From JAPYTK01 sp964401935 (GTDB taxonomy: Bacteria > Myxococcota_A > Polyangia > Polyangiales > Polyangiaceae), in assembly GCA_964401935.1 (NCBI GenBank), contig CAYOAL010000021.1:1-64000 (forward strand): a stretch of 64,000 bases of DNA, given 5' to 3'. Shown here in pieces: positions 47,859 through 54,702 of the stretch. Made by a program: the position numbers and the translations under genes. Position 1 is the stretch's first letter. Every line of letters starts with the position of its first letter. The notes beneath the pieces were generated by a model that did not search any database, had not been told where the DNA came from, and was given only the letters and a program-made list of their open reading frames with translations.

Positions 47859-48445
47859 ACGCGTCGAGAGGAGCCACGAGCGGTGACCAGGCGGGCCAGC
47901 GCTGGCCAGCCGTTGACGGTGAGCGCGCCTCGCTCGAGGCGGAGCTCGACCGTGTTGGCGCTCGTGAAGCTTGGCTCGTCGGCGCGGTGACGCTCGGTCA
48001 GGAAGTGGAGGCGCTGGTTGGTAGAGCCGATCCAGCGGCGCTGCGCGTCGGGGCGGGTTCGGTCGTAGCGGCCGTCGACCAACACATCGGTCGCCGCGAG
48101 CAGACGTCGGACGTCGGGATCCTCGCGCGCTGAGAGCTCCTCGAGCGTGAAGCCGCTGAACACCATCACCGTCCGCCCGCTCGCCTGCACCCGCTCGCAC
48201 AAGGTGGCCGCGGCGCCTGCCTGGGCGAACGGCTCCCCGCCGAGCAAGGTGACGCCCGCCACGTTCGCGCGCTCCACGCGCGCCGCGAGCGCGTCCACCG
48301 TAAAACCCTCGCCGCCCTCGAACGGCAACATCTCGGGGTTGCAGCAGCCTGGACAGCGCAGCGGGCACCCCTGCAACCACACCGCGAAGCGCAGCCCAGG
48401 CCCCTCCGCCTCCGTCGCCTCCACGATTTGAGCTACGCGCAGCAC
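47855..48445 (-). CDS. short radical-SAM activase-like enzyme
   Basis: 196 residues from GTG 48445. The cluster motif CPLRCPGCC gives Cys27, Cys31 and Cys34, the CX3CX2C set for a [4Fe-4S] cluster; VTLLGGEPFAQAG binds the SAM amino group. The size and layout match NrdG/PflA-type activases, which make a glycyl radical on a partner, though no glycyl-radical enzyme is encoded nearby. A C-terminal beta segment (TVELRLERGALTVNGWP) is extra. In this operon it may modify a component or target of the FtsH-MoxR machinery. The role is inferred. Confidence 0.88.
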   Translation of the reverse strand: MLRVAQIVEATEAEGPGLRFAVWLQGCPLRCPGCCNPEMLPFEGGEGFTVDALAARVERANVAGVTLLGGEPFAQAGAAATLCERVQASGRTVMVFSGFTLEELSAREDPDVRRLLAATDVLVDGRYDRTRPDAQRRWIGSTNQRLHFLTERHRADEPSFTSANTVELRLERGALTVNGWPALARLVTARGSSRRV

Positions 48446-48449
48446 CGGG

Positions 48450-49379
48450 TCACTTGGGGGGCTCGAGCGGGGCGCAGGTCGACACGCCGGCGCCCACGAT
48501 GGTGAAGCCCACGTCCGACACGTAGGCCGTGTCGACCGAGCCATCGCTCGGGCGAAAGCGGTTCACCCGGGAGGCCCCGAGCTGCGCGGTGTAGAGGTAG
48601 AAGTCGCCGCCCCAGAACGAGAAGGCCCACGCGGTGGGCACCTCTACCGTGGGGAGGGCATCGCTCGAGAGCGTGGCCCCGGTGGCGCGGTCGAGCTCGG
48701 CGACCTCCACCGGGGTGCTCGTGAAGAACCCGAAGAGCCGCGCGTCGCCGGTGCCGGTGAGCTCCGCGTTCTGACCCGCGAACGAGCCGCCGAACCCGCC
48801 GATGGGCACGAGGCTGCCGCTCTCGGGATCGATCCGACCGAGCGAGCCCCCGGGGCTGATGCTCGTTACGTAGAGCGTCTCGTCCTCGGTGTCGGAGCCG
48901 TTCGTCGCGAAGCCCATGCCCACGCGAAACCAACCCGCCGGCAGCGTCACCGACGGCGCCGGCTCGCAGCTCGCGTCGACGGTGCTCACCTTGAAGAGCG
49001 CGCCCTCGGAGTCGGCGAGGCCGCTCGTGCCCACGTAGTTCACCCACGCCACCGCGTGGCGATCGATGGCCATCGAGTTGGGGAGCATGTTGGTCTGACA
49101 GCCGAGGGTGCCGATCGGCGTGAACGCCCGCTCCACCGGTCGAAAGCTGTAGAGCACGTTGGCGTCGCTCAGCACGTAGACGAGCTGCGCGGCGTCGGAG
49201 CAGGTCGCGCTGCCGCCCCCTGCGCTCGAGCCTCCCGTGGGATCGAAGGTGCCGCCGAGGCCCCCACCGGAGCCCCCTGGGCCGTACACGTCGGCGTCAT
49301 CGTCGCTGCTCCCCGCCGAGCAACACACCGCCGCCGCACCGAGCACGAGGATCGCGCACGCCCTACCCGCCGACGTCAT
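48450..49379 (-). CDS. propeller-like lipoprotein upstream of the radical-SAM gene
   Basis: 309 residues from ATG 49379; its stop is 4 bases before the radical-SAM GTG, so the two are likely co-transcribed. The lipobox (GAAAVCC) is followed by a Gly/Ser/Asp linker. The body has repeating strand phrases (QLVYVLSDANVLYSFRPVERAF, DETLYVTSISPGGSLGRIDPESG) typical of NHL/YncE-like beta-propellers. It is exported, unlike the rest of the operon, so it may be a periplasmic sensor or only a bystander. Confidence 0.75.
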   Translation of the reverse strand: MTSAGRACAILVLGAAAVCCSAGSSDDDADVYGPGGSGGGLGGTFDPTGGSSAGGGSATCSDAAQLVYVLSDANVLYSFRPVERAFTPIGTLGCQTNMLPNSMAIDRHAVAWVNYVGTSGLADSEGALFKVSTVDASCEPAPSVTLPAGWFRVGMGFATNGSDTEDETLYVTSISPGGSLGRIDPESGSLVPIGGFGGSFAGQNAELTGTGDARLFGFFTSTPVEVAELDRATGATLSSDALPTVEVPTAWAFSFWGGDFYLYTAQLGASRVNRFRPSDGSVDTAYVSDVGFTIVGAGVSTCAPLEPPK

Positions 49380-49400
49380 CGCCCCATGCTACTGGCTTGT

Positions 49401-49431
49401 TGGCACGCGCGCTGGAATTCCGCGCGTGCCA
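49401..49431. promoter_or_regulatory. perfect 11-bp inverted repeat before the ternary operon
   Basis: TGGCACGCGCG (49401-49411), a 9-base centre CTGGAATTC, and CGCGCGTGCCA (49421-49431). It lies in the only gap (49380-49477) before nine tightly packed genes. It may be a hairpin that isolates the operon from the HEAT-repeat gene, or a binding site for a dimeric regulator. No T-run follows, so it is not a classical terminator. Confidence 0.6.
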
Positions 49432-49477
49432 CGGTGCGATCGATCGGCGCGCCCGTCGCGCCAGCGAGGCGGACGCC

Positions 49478-50782
49478 TCAGGTGAGCTCGCCCTTGACCG
49501 CCTCGTACCACTTCTTGGCTTCGGCGGCGGCTGCCTTGAGATCGGCGTCCTTGGTTTTGTAGTTGATCTTGTACTCGAACTTCTTCGAGGTGGAGTGCGA
49601 GATGTTGCGGATGGCGCTCAGCGCCGCGTCGCTCACCGTCGACCACGCCGAGCCGTCGTGGTGCTGCCACCCCGACTCGCCGTCGAGCTGGGTGAAGCCA
49701 CGGATCTCGTAGGTGTTCTTGTTGTTGTCTTCCACGAACTTGATGATCTTGTGGAACGCCGGCTTGTGCTTCAGCGACGACAAGGCGCTCATCGCGGCCG
49801 ACTTCGTGTAGTTGTCGGGATCGTCGAGGAGCGGCTCGATGAGGGGCGCGTACTCCTTGCGCTTGGCATCGTCCCAGCCGGCGAGCGAGGCGAGGGCCTC
49901 GGCAGCGAGCCCACGCACGCCCGGATCGGCGTGCTTGAGCAGCTCGACGAACTTGGGCTTGAGCTCGTCCTTGTCGGCGAAGTCGTACAGCTTGAACCGC
50001 AGGTTCTTGAGCGCCTCCGACACGAGCCACGGCTCCTTGGCGGAGAGCGCGGCGACGATGGGGGCCGCCCAGGCCTTGTTCTTGCCGAGCTCGCTCACGC
50101 GGCCGAGCGAGTCGATGGCTGCGTAGCGGCCTTCGGGCTTGGCGTGGTTGGCCGCGAGATCGACGAGGGCCTCCACCACCTTCACGTGGGGCGTCTGACC
50201 CGACACGGAGTGACCGGCTGCATCGATAGCGGCCGCCTGGATCTGACCATCCGGATCCTGAATCTTCATCAGCACCGCGCGCGCGTAGTTCTCCTCGGCG
50301 AGGGTGCGGTCTTGCGACTTGTCGTACGACGTGAACGCGGAGTTCATGCCGCGCAGCGCGGCCACGATGAGCTCCTTGTTGGTCGAGGTTGCAGCGAGGT
50401 GCACGAAGGCGAAGGCGTTCTCCTTCTCCTTGGTGAGGTCGTAGGGGAAACGTCCACGAGAAGCCTTCCCCTCGAGCTCTTTGGCCTTGGTCTTGGCCGC
50501 CTCGTCCACCTGCGGTGGCTCGACCTCGATCTTCTTGGGGGCCGCGGCGGGCTTGTCGGCGTCGGCGTCCTTGTCCCCGCCCTTTTTGTCCGCCTTCTTG
50601 TCGTCGTCGTCGTCCTTCTTCCCCTTCTTCTTCTTCTTTTTCTTCTTCTTGTCGTCGTCGCCGTCTTTCTCGTCCTCCTCGGTGTCGTCCTTCTTGTCGT
50701 CGTCGCAACCCACCGCGGTGAAACCGACGGTGCTAGCGAGCAGGAGGATGCCGAGATGCGTGCGCAACTTACGAAGACTCAT
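49478..50782 (-). CDS. HEAT-repeat lipoprotein with an Asp/Lys tract
   Basis: 434 residues; GGAG lies 6 bases before ATG 50782. The lipoprotein signal GFTAVGC is followed by a long charged tract (DDDKKKKKKKKKGKKDDDDDKK; runs of K9 and D5) and then by HEAT-like helical repeats from about 110 to 350 (AAAIDAAGHSVSG, EGRYAAIDSLGRVSELG, PGVRGLAAEALASLAGW). The C-terminus is a small beta domain. A surface or periplasmic protein-binding scaffold is likely; the partner is unknown. The charged tract is coded by GTC/CTT-rich repeats and could be unstable. Confidence 0.85.
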   Translation of the reverse strand: MSLRKLRTHLGILLLASTVGFTAVGCDDDKKDDTEEDEKDGDDDKKKKKKKKKGKKDDDDDKKADKKGGDKDADADKPAAAPKKIEVEPPQVDEAAKTKAKELEGKASRGRFPYDLTKEKENAFAFVHLAATSTNKELIVAALRGMNSAFTSYDKSQDRTLAEENYARAVLMKIQDPDGQIQAAAIDAAGHSVSGQTPHVKVVEALVDLAANHAKPEGRYAAIDSLGRVSELGKNKAWAAPIVAALSAKEPWLVSEALKNLRFKLYDFADKDELKPKFVELLKHADPGVRGLAAEALASLAGWDDAKRKEYAPLIEPLLDDPDNYTKSAAMSALSSLKHKPAFHKIIKFVEDNNKNTYEIRGFTQLDGESGWQHHDGSAWSTVSDAALSAIRNISHSTSKKFEYKINYKTKDADLKAAAAEAKKWYEAVKGELT

Positions 50783-50934
50783 GTCGTGCTCCTTGCGGGG
50801 ATGGGCGGGGTCTATCGACCAGACCAGCCCTCATGTCAACCGTGGGGTGTGTGGGCCCACGTTGCGAGGTGATGCGTTCTACGCGATCGAGCGTTCGATT
50901 CTCCCCGTCGGCGTGCGATCGCGCGTGATCGCGG

Positions 50935-52341
50935 TCAGCGAAAGTCTCCCACCAACATCAGGTGGTCGCTGGCCGTCGAGTCGCCCCCCCACAGCCCGAG
51001 CGCGTCGAGGCGCTCCGCGGGGAGCTGCCGGGAGTCGAGCACGAAGCCCGAGATCGGCGAGAGGTCGTGATGGAGCATGAGATCCAGCGTCGCGGGGGGA
51101 AATGCCGACTCGTAGCCATGCCAGGTGAACACGTCGCGCGCCGCGAGGTGGGGCAATGTGAGGCGGCGCAGGCCGAGCGTCCGCGGCGACAGGAGGTCGG
51201 CGAGCAGGTCGGACGAGCCCACGTGGTTGAAGTCGCCAGCGACCACGAGCGGGGCGTCGCGGTAGGGCAACAGGGCCGCACCCAGCATCCCTTGTCGAAG
51301 GCGCACGATCGCCTCCGCGATCGCGCGCACCTCACCGAGGCGCTGCAGATCCTCCTCGCTGCCCTGATAGCCACAACACTTCAGGTGGACGCTCACCACC
51401 ACCACCGGCCGCTCGCCGGTCACCGCCGCCGCGACCGCGCGCGGGGTGCCGAGCGGGATGGGGACGAGCGGCGATTGGGCGACGACCGCGTTCCCCACGA
51501 TGGTGCCCACACCGTCTACGTGCGCGTGCCAGCGCGCGCCGTCCTCGAGCGGGTCGGCGGCCTCGACCGCTTGGACCACCTCGGTGGGGGTGGCCCCGCC
51601 GAGCTCCTGGAGGCAGTAGACGTCGGCCCGAGCGGCGCGCAAGAGGCGCCCGATGGGGTGCTTGCGGCTCGTCGCGAACAGGCCCGCTTCGTGGGTGTTC
51701 AAGCTCGCCACCCGGAGCGTGGCGTCGGGCGGGCGCGCGTCGTCGAGACTGGGCACCTCTCCCTCGGCGTACCGCAGCGGCACCAGCACCGGCGCGTCGA
51801 GCGCGTCGGAGCCACCGAAGTCGACCTCCACGAAGCTGCCGATGTGGGCGTCGAAGGCGCTCATGTCGAAGCGGAGCTCGAAGCTCCGCGCGGCGTGGCT
51901 CGGGGCTGCCACCAACCCGAGCGCCTGCCAGGGCACCACCCCGCCGCTGCCGAGCACCGCCTTGCGGCGGCGCAGATCGATGTCCAACCGGCGACCGTCG
52001 GGGAGGCGCAGCTCGAGGACGAGGGTGCCGTCCGACGCCGACCCCTCGTACAGGTTGATGATCCGATCGATCTCGAGCTGCAGGTAGAGCTCGGAGCCGC
52101 GCGTGGTCGCCGACAGGCGCGTGATGTCGAACGCGCCGCTCGCGTCCCCCACCGGATCGGTGGCCACCACCTCGTCCTCGGTCCACTCCTCGGTGAAGCC
52201 GTCGACGAGCGGCACGAACGGGGGCGCCTCGCCGCGCGCGTCTTCGGGACACGGGTGGGTGCGCCAGCCGAGGTCATCGGGGCCGCCGCAGGCCAGCACA
52301 CAGGGCAACCACCAAGAGGCTCGCAGCAAACGACCGCGCAT
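50935..52341 (-). CDS. endonuclease/exonuclease/phosphatase-family lipoprotein
   Basis: 468 residues from ATG 52341. The lipoprotein signal ends at CVLACGG. Residues about 45-170 are a beta-sandwich with CBM9-like wording (DGFTEEWTEDEVVATDP). The EEP domain (about 210-468) has the motifs VASLNTHEAGL, CLQELGG (Glu for metal), VVAGDFNH (Asp, Asn) and SDHLMLVGDF (Asp, His), so it should be a Mg-dependent phosphodiesterase or phosphatase. Extracytoplasmic; the substrate (DNA, lipid or phosphosugar) is unknown. Confidence 0.88.
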   Translation of the reverse strand: MRGRLLRASWWLPCVLACGGPDDLGWRTHPCPEDARGEAPPFVPLVDGFTEEWTEDEVVATDPVGDASGAFDITRLSATTRGSELYLQLEIDRIINLYEGSASDGTLVLELRLPDGRRLDIDLRRRKAVLGSGGVVPWQALGLVAAPSHAARSFELRFDMSAFDAHIGSFVEVDFGGSDALDAPVLVPLRYAEGEVPSLDDARPPDATLRVASLNTHEAGLFATSRKHPIGRLLRAARADVYCLQELGGATPTEVVQAVEAADPLEDGARWHAHVDGVGTIVGNAVVAQSPLVPIPLGTPRAVAAAVTGERPVVVVSVHLKCCGYQGSEEDLQRLGEVRAIAEAIVRLRQGMLGAALLPYRDAPLVVAGDFNHVGSSDLLADLLSPRTLGLRRLTLPHLAARDVFTWHGYESAFPPATLDLMLHHDLSPISGFVLDSRQLPAERLDALGLWGGDSTASDHLMLVGDFR

Positions 52342-52436
52342 CGTGGTCGATGGTAACGCGACGCCCGACCTGCGTCACGCCACTCTGTGTCGGGGTCGGT
52401 GTCGCGCTCAGCCCACGGCGTCATCGAGGCCCGCGA

Positions 52437-52946
52437 CTACGTGCGCGGCAGCGCGGTGATGCCCACCTCGAGGGGGAAGAACGCGTGTCGTCCGTCGGGG
52501 TGGATCCAACCAGGGAGGCTGGACCCCACGGGCGCGCTCCGCGGCAACGCGTCGTCGGGCGAGGAGAGGACGGCGCGACACGGTCCCGTAGCGCCGAGGA
52601 ACTCCAAGGTCACCGTGTGCTTGCGGGCGCTGGAGAACGGGTTGAACGCGCGGCCGTGGGCGAGCACCCGCCCCCAACACGGAACCCCCTCCGCGACACA
52701 AACGCGACGGAACGCGCGCGTCGCGTAGAAGTGGCGCAACATCAAAGCCGACGCGCCTCCGAAGAACACGAGCACCATGATCGCGGGGCCGAGGACCGGG
52801 CCGCCTCCTCCTGCCGTGCCGAGCACCCCCCACGAGAAGACGACCATGAGCGCCGCGCTCCAGCCTGCGAACGCGTACACGCCGATCCCGTGGGTGAGCC
52901 GTCCTCGGACAGCCGCGCGCAATCCGGCGGTTGGGTCCTCGTGCAT
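52437..52946 (-). CDS. small two-helix membrane protein
   Basis: 169 residues. ATG 52946 is chosen because GGAG lies 9 bases upstream; the frame stays open upstream. Two membrane helices at about 25-45 and 50-70 (YAFAGWSAALMVVFSWGVL, GPAIMVLVFFGGASALML) are followed by a beta-rich domain of about 95 residues (WGRVLAHGRAFNPFSSARKHTVTLEF), which resembles DUF3592-type domains. Unknown role. Confidence 0.7.
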   Translation of the reverse strand: MHEDPTAGLRAAVRGRLTHGIGVYAFAGWSAALMVVFSWGVLGTAGGGGPVLGPAIMVLVFFGGASALMLRHFYATRAFRRVCVAEGVPCWGRVLAHGRAFNPFSSARKHTVTLEFLGATGPCRAVLSSPDDALPRSAPVGSSLPGWIHPDGRHAFFPLEVGITALPRT

Positions 52947-53038
52947 CGTTCGATGCTCCACGATCCTCGGCCAATCCCCAAGCACGACGTTGGCCTGGGA
53001 AGCGCCGACGCTCGCGCCCTCGGTGGACCAAAACGACG

Positions 53039-53067
53039 GCGCCCCCGACCGCTCGGAGCGGGGGCGC
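53039..53067 (-). terminator. terminator of the FKBP gene
   Basis: Perfect 9-bp stem GCGCCCCCG / CGGGGGCGC with an 11-base loop. On the minus strand it is followed by CGTCGTTTTGG, so a short U-run is present. It lies about 40-65 bases after the FKBP stop, the expected place for an intrinsic terminator. Confidence 0.65.
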
Positions 53068-53103
53068 ATCACGCTCGGAGCCGAGGCCCCTCGCACGGAG
53101 GGC

Positions 53104-54450
53104 TCAATACGGTTCGTCGGACGGCGGCGCGGGCTTGGGCGCAGCCGGTGCCGGCTTGGGCGCCGCGGGCGCCGGCTTGGGCGCCGCGGGCGCGGGCTTC
53201 GGCGCCGCGGGCGCCGGCTTCGGCGCGGCGGGGGCCGGCGCGGGCGCGGCCGACGGCGCGGGAGCGGGCGCGGTCGACGGCGCGGCCGACGGACCGGCCG
53301 ATGCGGACGTGGCCGGGGGGGCGCCGCCCACGATGCTGATCAGCTCGACGTCGAACACGAGCGTGCCAGCGGGCGCGCCTGGCCGGCGCGGCGTGTCGCC
53401 GTAGGCGAGATCCCCCGGGATCCAGAACCGGAACTTGTCGCCCGTCTTCATGAGCTGCAAGCCCTCGGTCCAGCCCTTGATCACGCCGGTGACGCCGAAC
53501 TTCACCGGCTTGCCCCGCGTGACGGAGCTGTCGAACATCTTGCCGTCGGCCTGGGTCCAGCCCGAGTAGTGAACCTCCACCTTGTCCTGCTCGGTGGGGC
53601 TCGCGTCGCCGGTGCCCTTCGAGAGCACCTTGTACACCAAGCCGCTCGCGGTCTTCTTCGCGTCGGCGGGCGGCTCCTTCAGATCCTCGGGCACCTCCGG
53701 CGCCTTCATGATCTTGAGCAGCTCGACGTCGAAGGTGAGCTGCCCGGCGGGCCCCCCGGGGCGGCGGGGCGTGTCGCCGTACGCGAGATCGGCCGGGATC
53801 CAGAAGCGACGCTTCTCTCCCTCGACCATCAGCTGCAGGCCCTCGGTCCAGCCCTTGATCACCCCGGTGACCTGGAAGGTCGCGGGACGACCGCGCTGCT
53901 CCGAGCTGTCGAACATCTTCCCGTCCTTCATCCAGCCCGTGTAGTGCACCTCGACGGTGTCGTTCAGGCCGGGCTTCTCGGTGCCGGTGCCCGCCTTGAG
54001 GATCTTGGACGCGAGCCCGCTCTCCTCTTTCTGGGCGTCGGCAGGCGCCGCGGCCACGTCGGGCGGGGCGGGGATTTGCTCCTTCTCCGCGCCGGCGCTC
54101 GCCTTGGTGGGCACGTCGATGGTGGTGGTGGGGCTGGAGCCGCTGGGCAACGGCCCTGCTGGAGTCTCCTCGCCGCGGTTGGTCATCACCACCACGCCGC
54201 CGACGACCGCGACGGCGAGCACCACCCCGATCAGCATCGTGGACGAGCCGCTCTTCTCGGGCTCGACCTTCTGCGCCTGGACCGCGCGGACGCTGCGAGC
54301 CGGCGCAGACTCGGCGCTGCGCTTCGACACCTTCTTCTTCGTGCTCGAGGTGGAGGCAGCGCTCGAAGGGGCGCTGGAGCCTGCTCCCGCGCTCTTGTTG
54401 CCTACCTTCTTCTTCTTCTTCTTCTTCTTGGGGGTGTCGTCGGTTGCCAC
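53104..54450 (-). CDS. membrane-anchored double FKBP peptidyl-prolyl isomerase
   Basis: 448 residues from GTG 54450, with GGAG 6 bases upstream. A Lys-rich N-terminus (PKKKKKKKK) and a Ser-rich region precede one membrane helix at about 72-90 (MLIGVVLAVAVVGGVVVM), with the rest predicted outside the cell or in the periplasm. Two FKBP domains (about 147-245, 262-375) both keep the active residues: HYTGW/HYSGW, MFDSS, KGWTEGLQL, LAYGD and FDVEL. Both should catalyse cis-trans isomerisation of Xaa-Pro bonds. The tail is Ala/Pro/Lys-rich repeats, which may span peptidoglycan. Confidence 0.9.
   Translation of the reverse strand: MATDDTPKKKKKKKKVGNKSAGAGSSAPSSAASTSSTKKKVSKRSAESAPARSVRAVQAQKVEPEKSGSSTMLIGVVLAVAVVGGVVVMTNRGEETPAGPLPSGSSPTTTIDVPTKASAGAEKEQIPAPPDVAAAPADAQKEESGLASKILKAGTGTEKPGLNDTVEVHYTGWMKDGKMFDSSEQRGRPATFQVTGVIKGWTEGLQLMVEGEKRRFWIPADLAYGDTPRRPGGPAGQLTFDVELLKIMKAPEVPEDLKEPPADAKKTASGLVYKVLSKGTGDASPTEQDKVEVHYSGWTQADGKMFDSSVTRGKPVKFGVTGVIKGWTEGLQLMKTGDKFRFWIPGDLAYGDTPRRPGAPAGTLVFDVELISIVGGAPPATSASAGPSAAPSTAPAPAPSAAPAPAPAAPKPAPAAPKPAPAAPKPAPAAPKPAPAAPKPAPPSDEPY
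53132..53236. repeat. 21-bp tandem repeat, five copies, inside the FKBP gene
   Basis: Five consecutive 21-bp units beginning GGCTTGGGCGCCGCGGG-like (53132, 53153, 53174, 53195, 53216) encode an APKPAPA heptapeptide five times in the C-terminal tail of the FKBP protein. Copy number may vary. Confidence 0.9.
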
Positions 54451-54702
54451 GGGCGCTCCATAGCGCGAGCGCTCCTCAGCGCCAACGTCAGGCCGCGGGG
54501 GTCGTGGACATCGTGCGTTGCTGAAGCCCGAGGGGCGGATCGGCGAGCAGCCCAAGATGCCGAAAGAACTTCCGGAGCGGTGGAAAGTCGACGTGCTTCA
54601 CTCCGCAGCGCGACGCCGAGCCCGATGAAGATGTCGAACCGACGCGTGGGCAGCGCCCTCCCCCCCAGGCCGGAGCGCGCGGTGTGGGGGGCGCCAGGGC
54701 AG

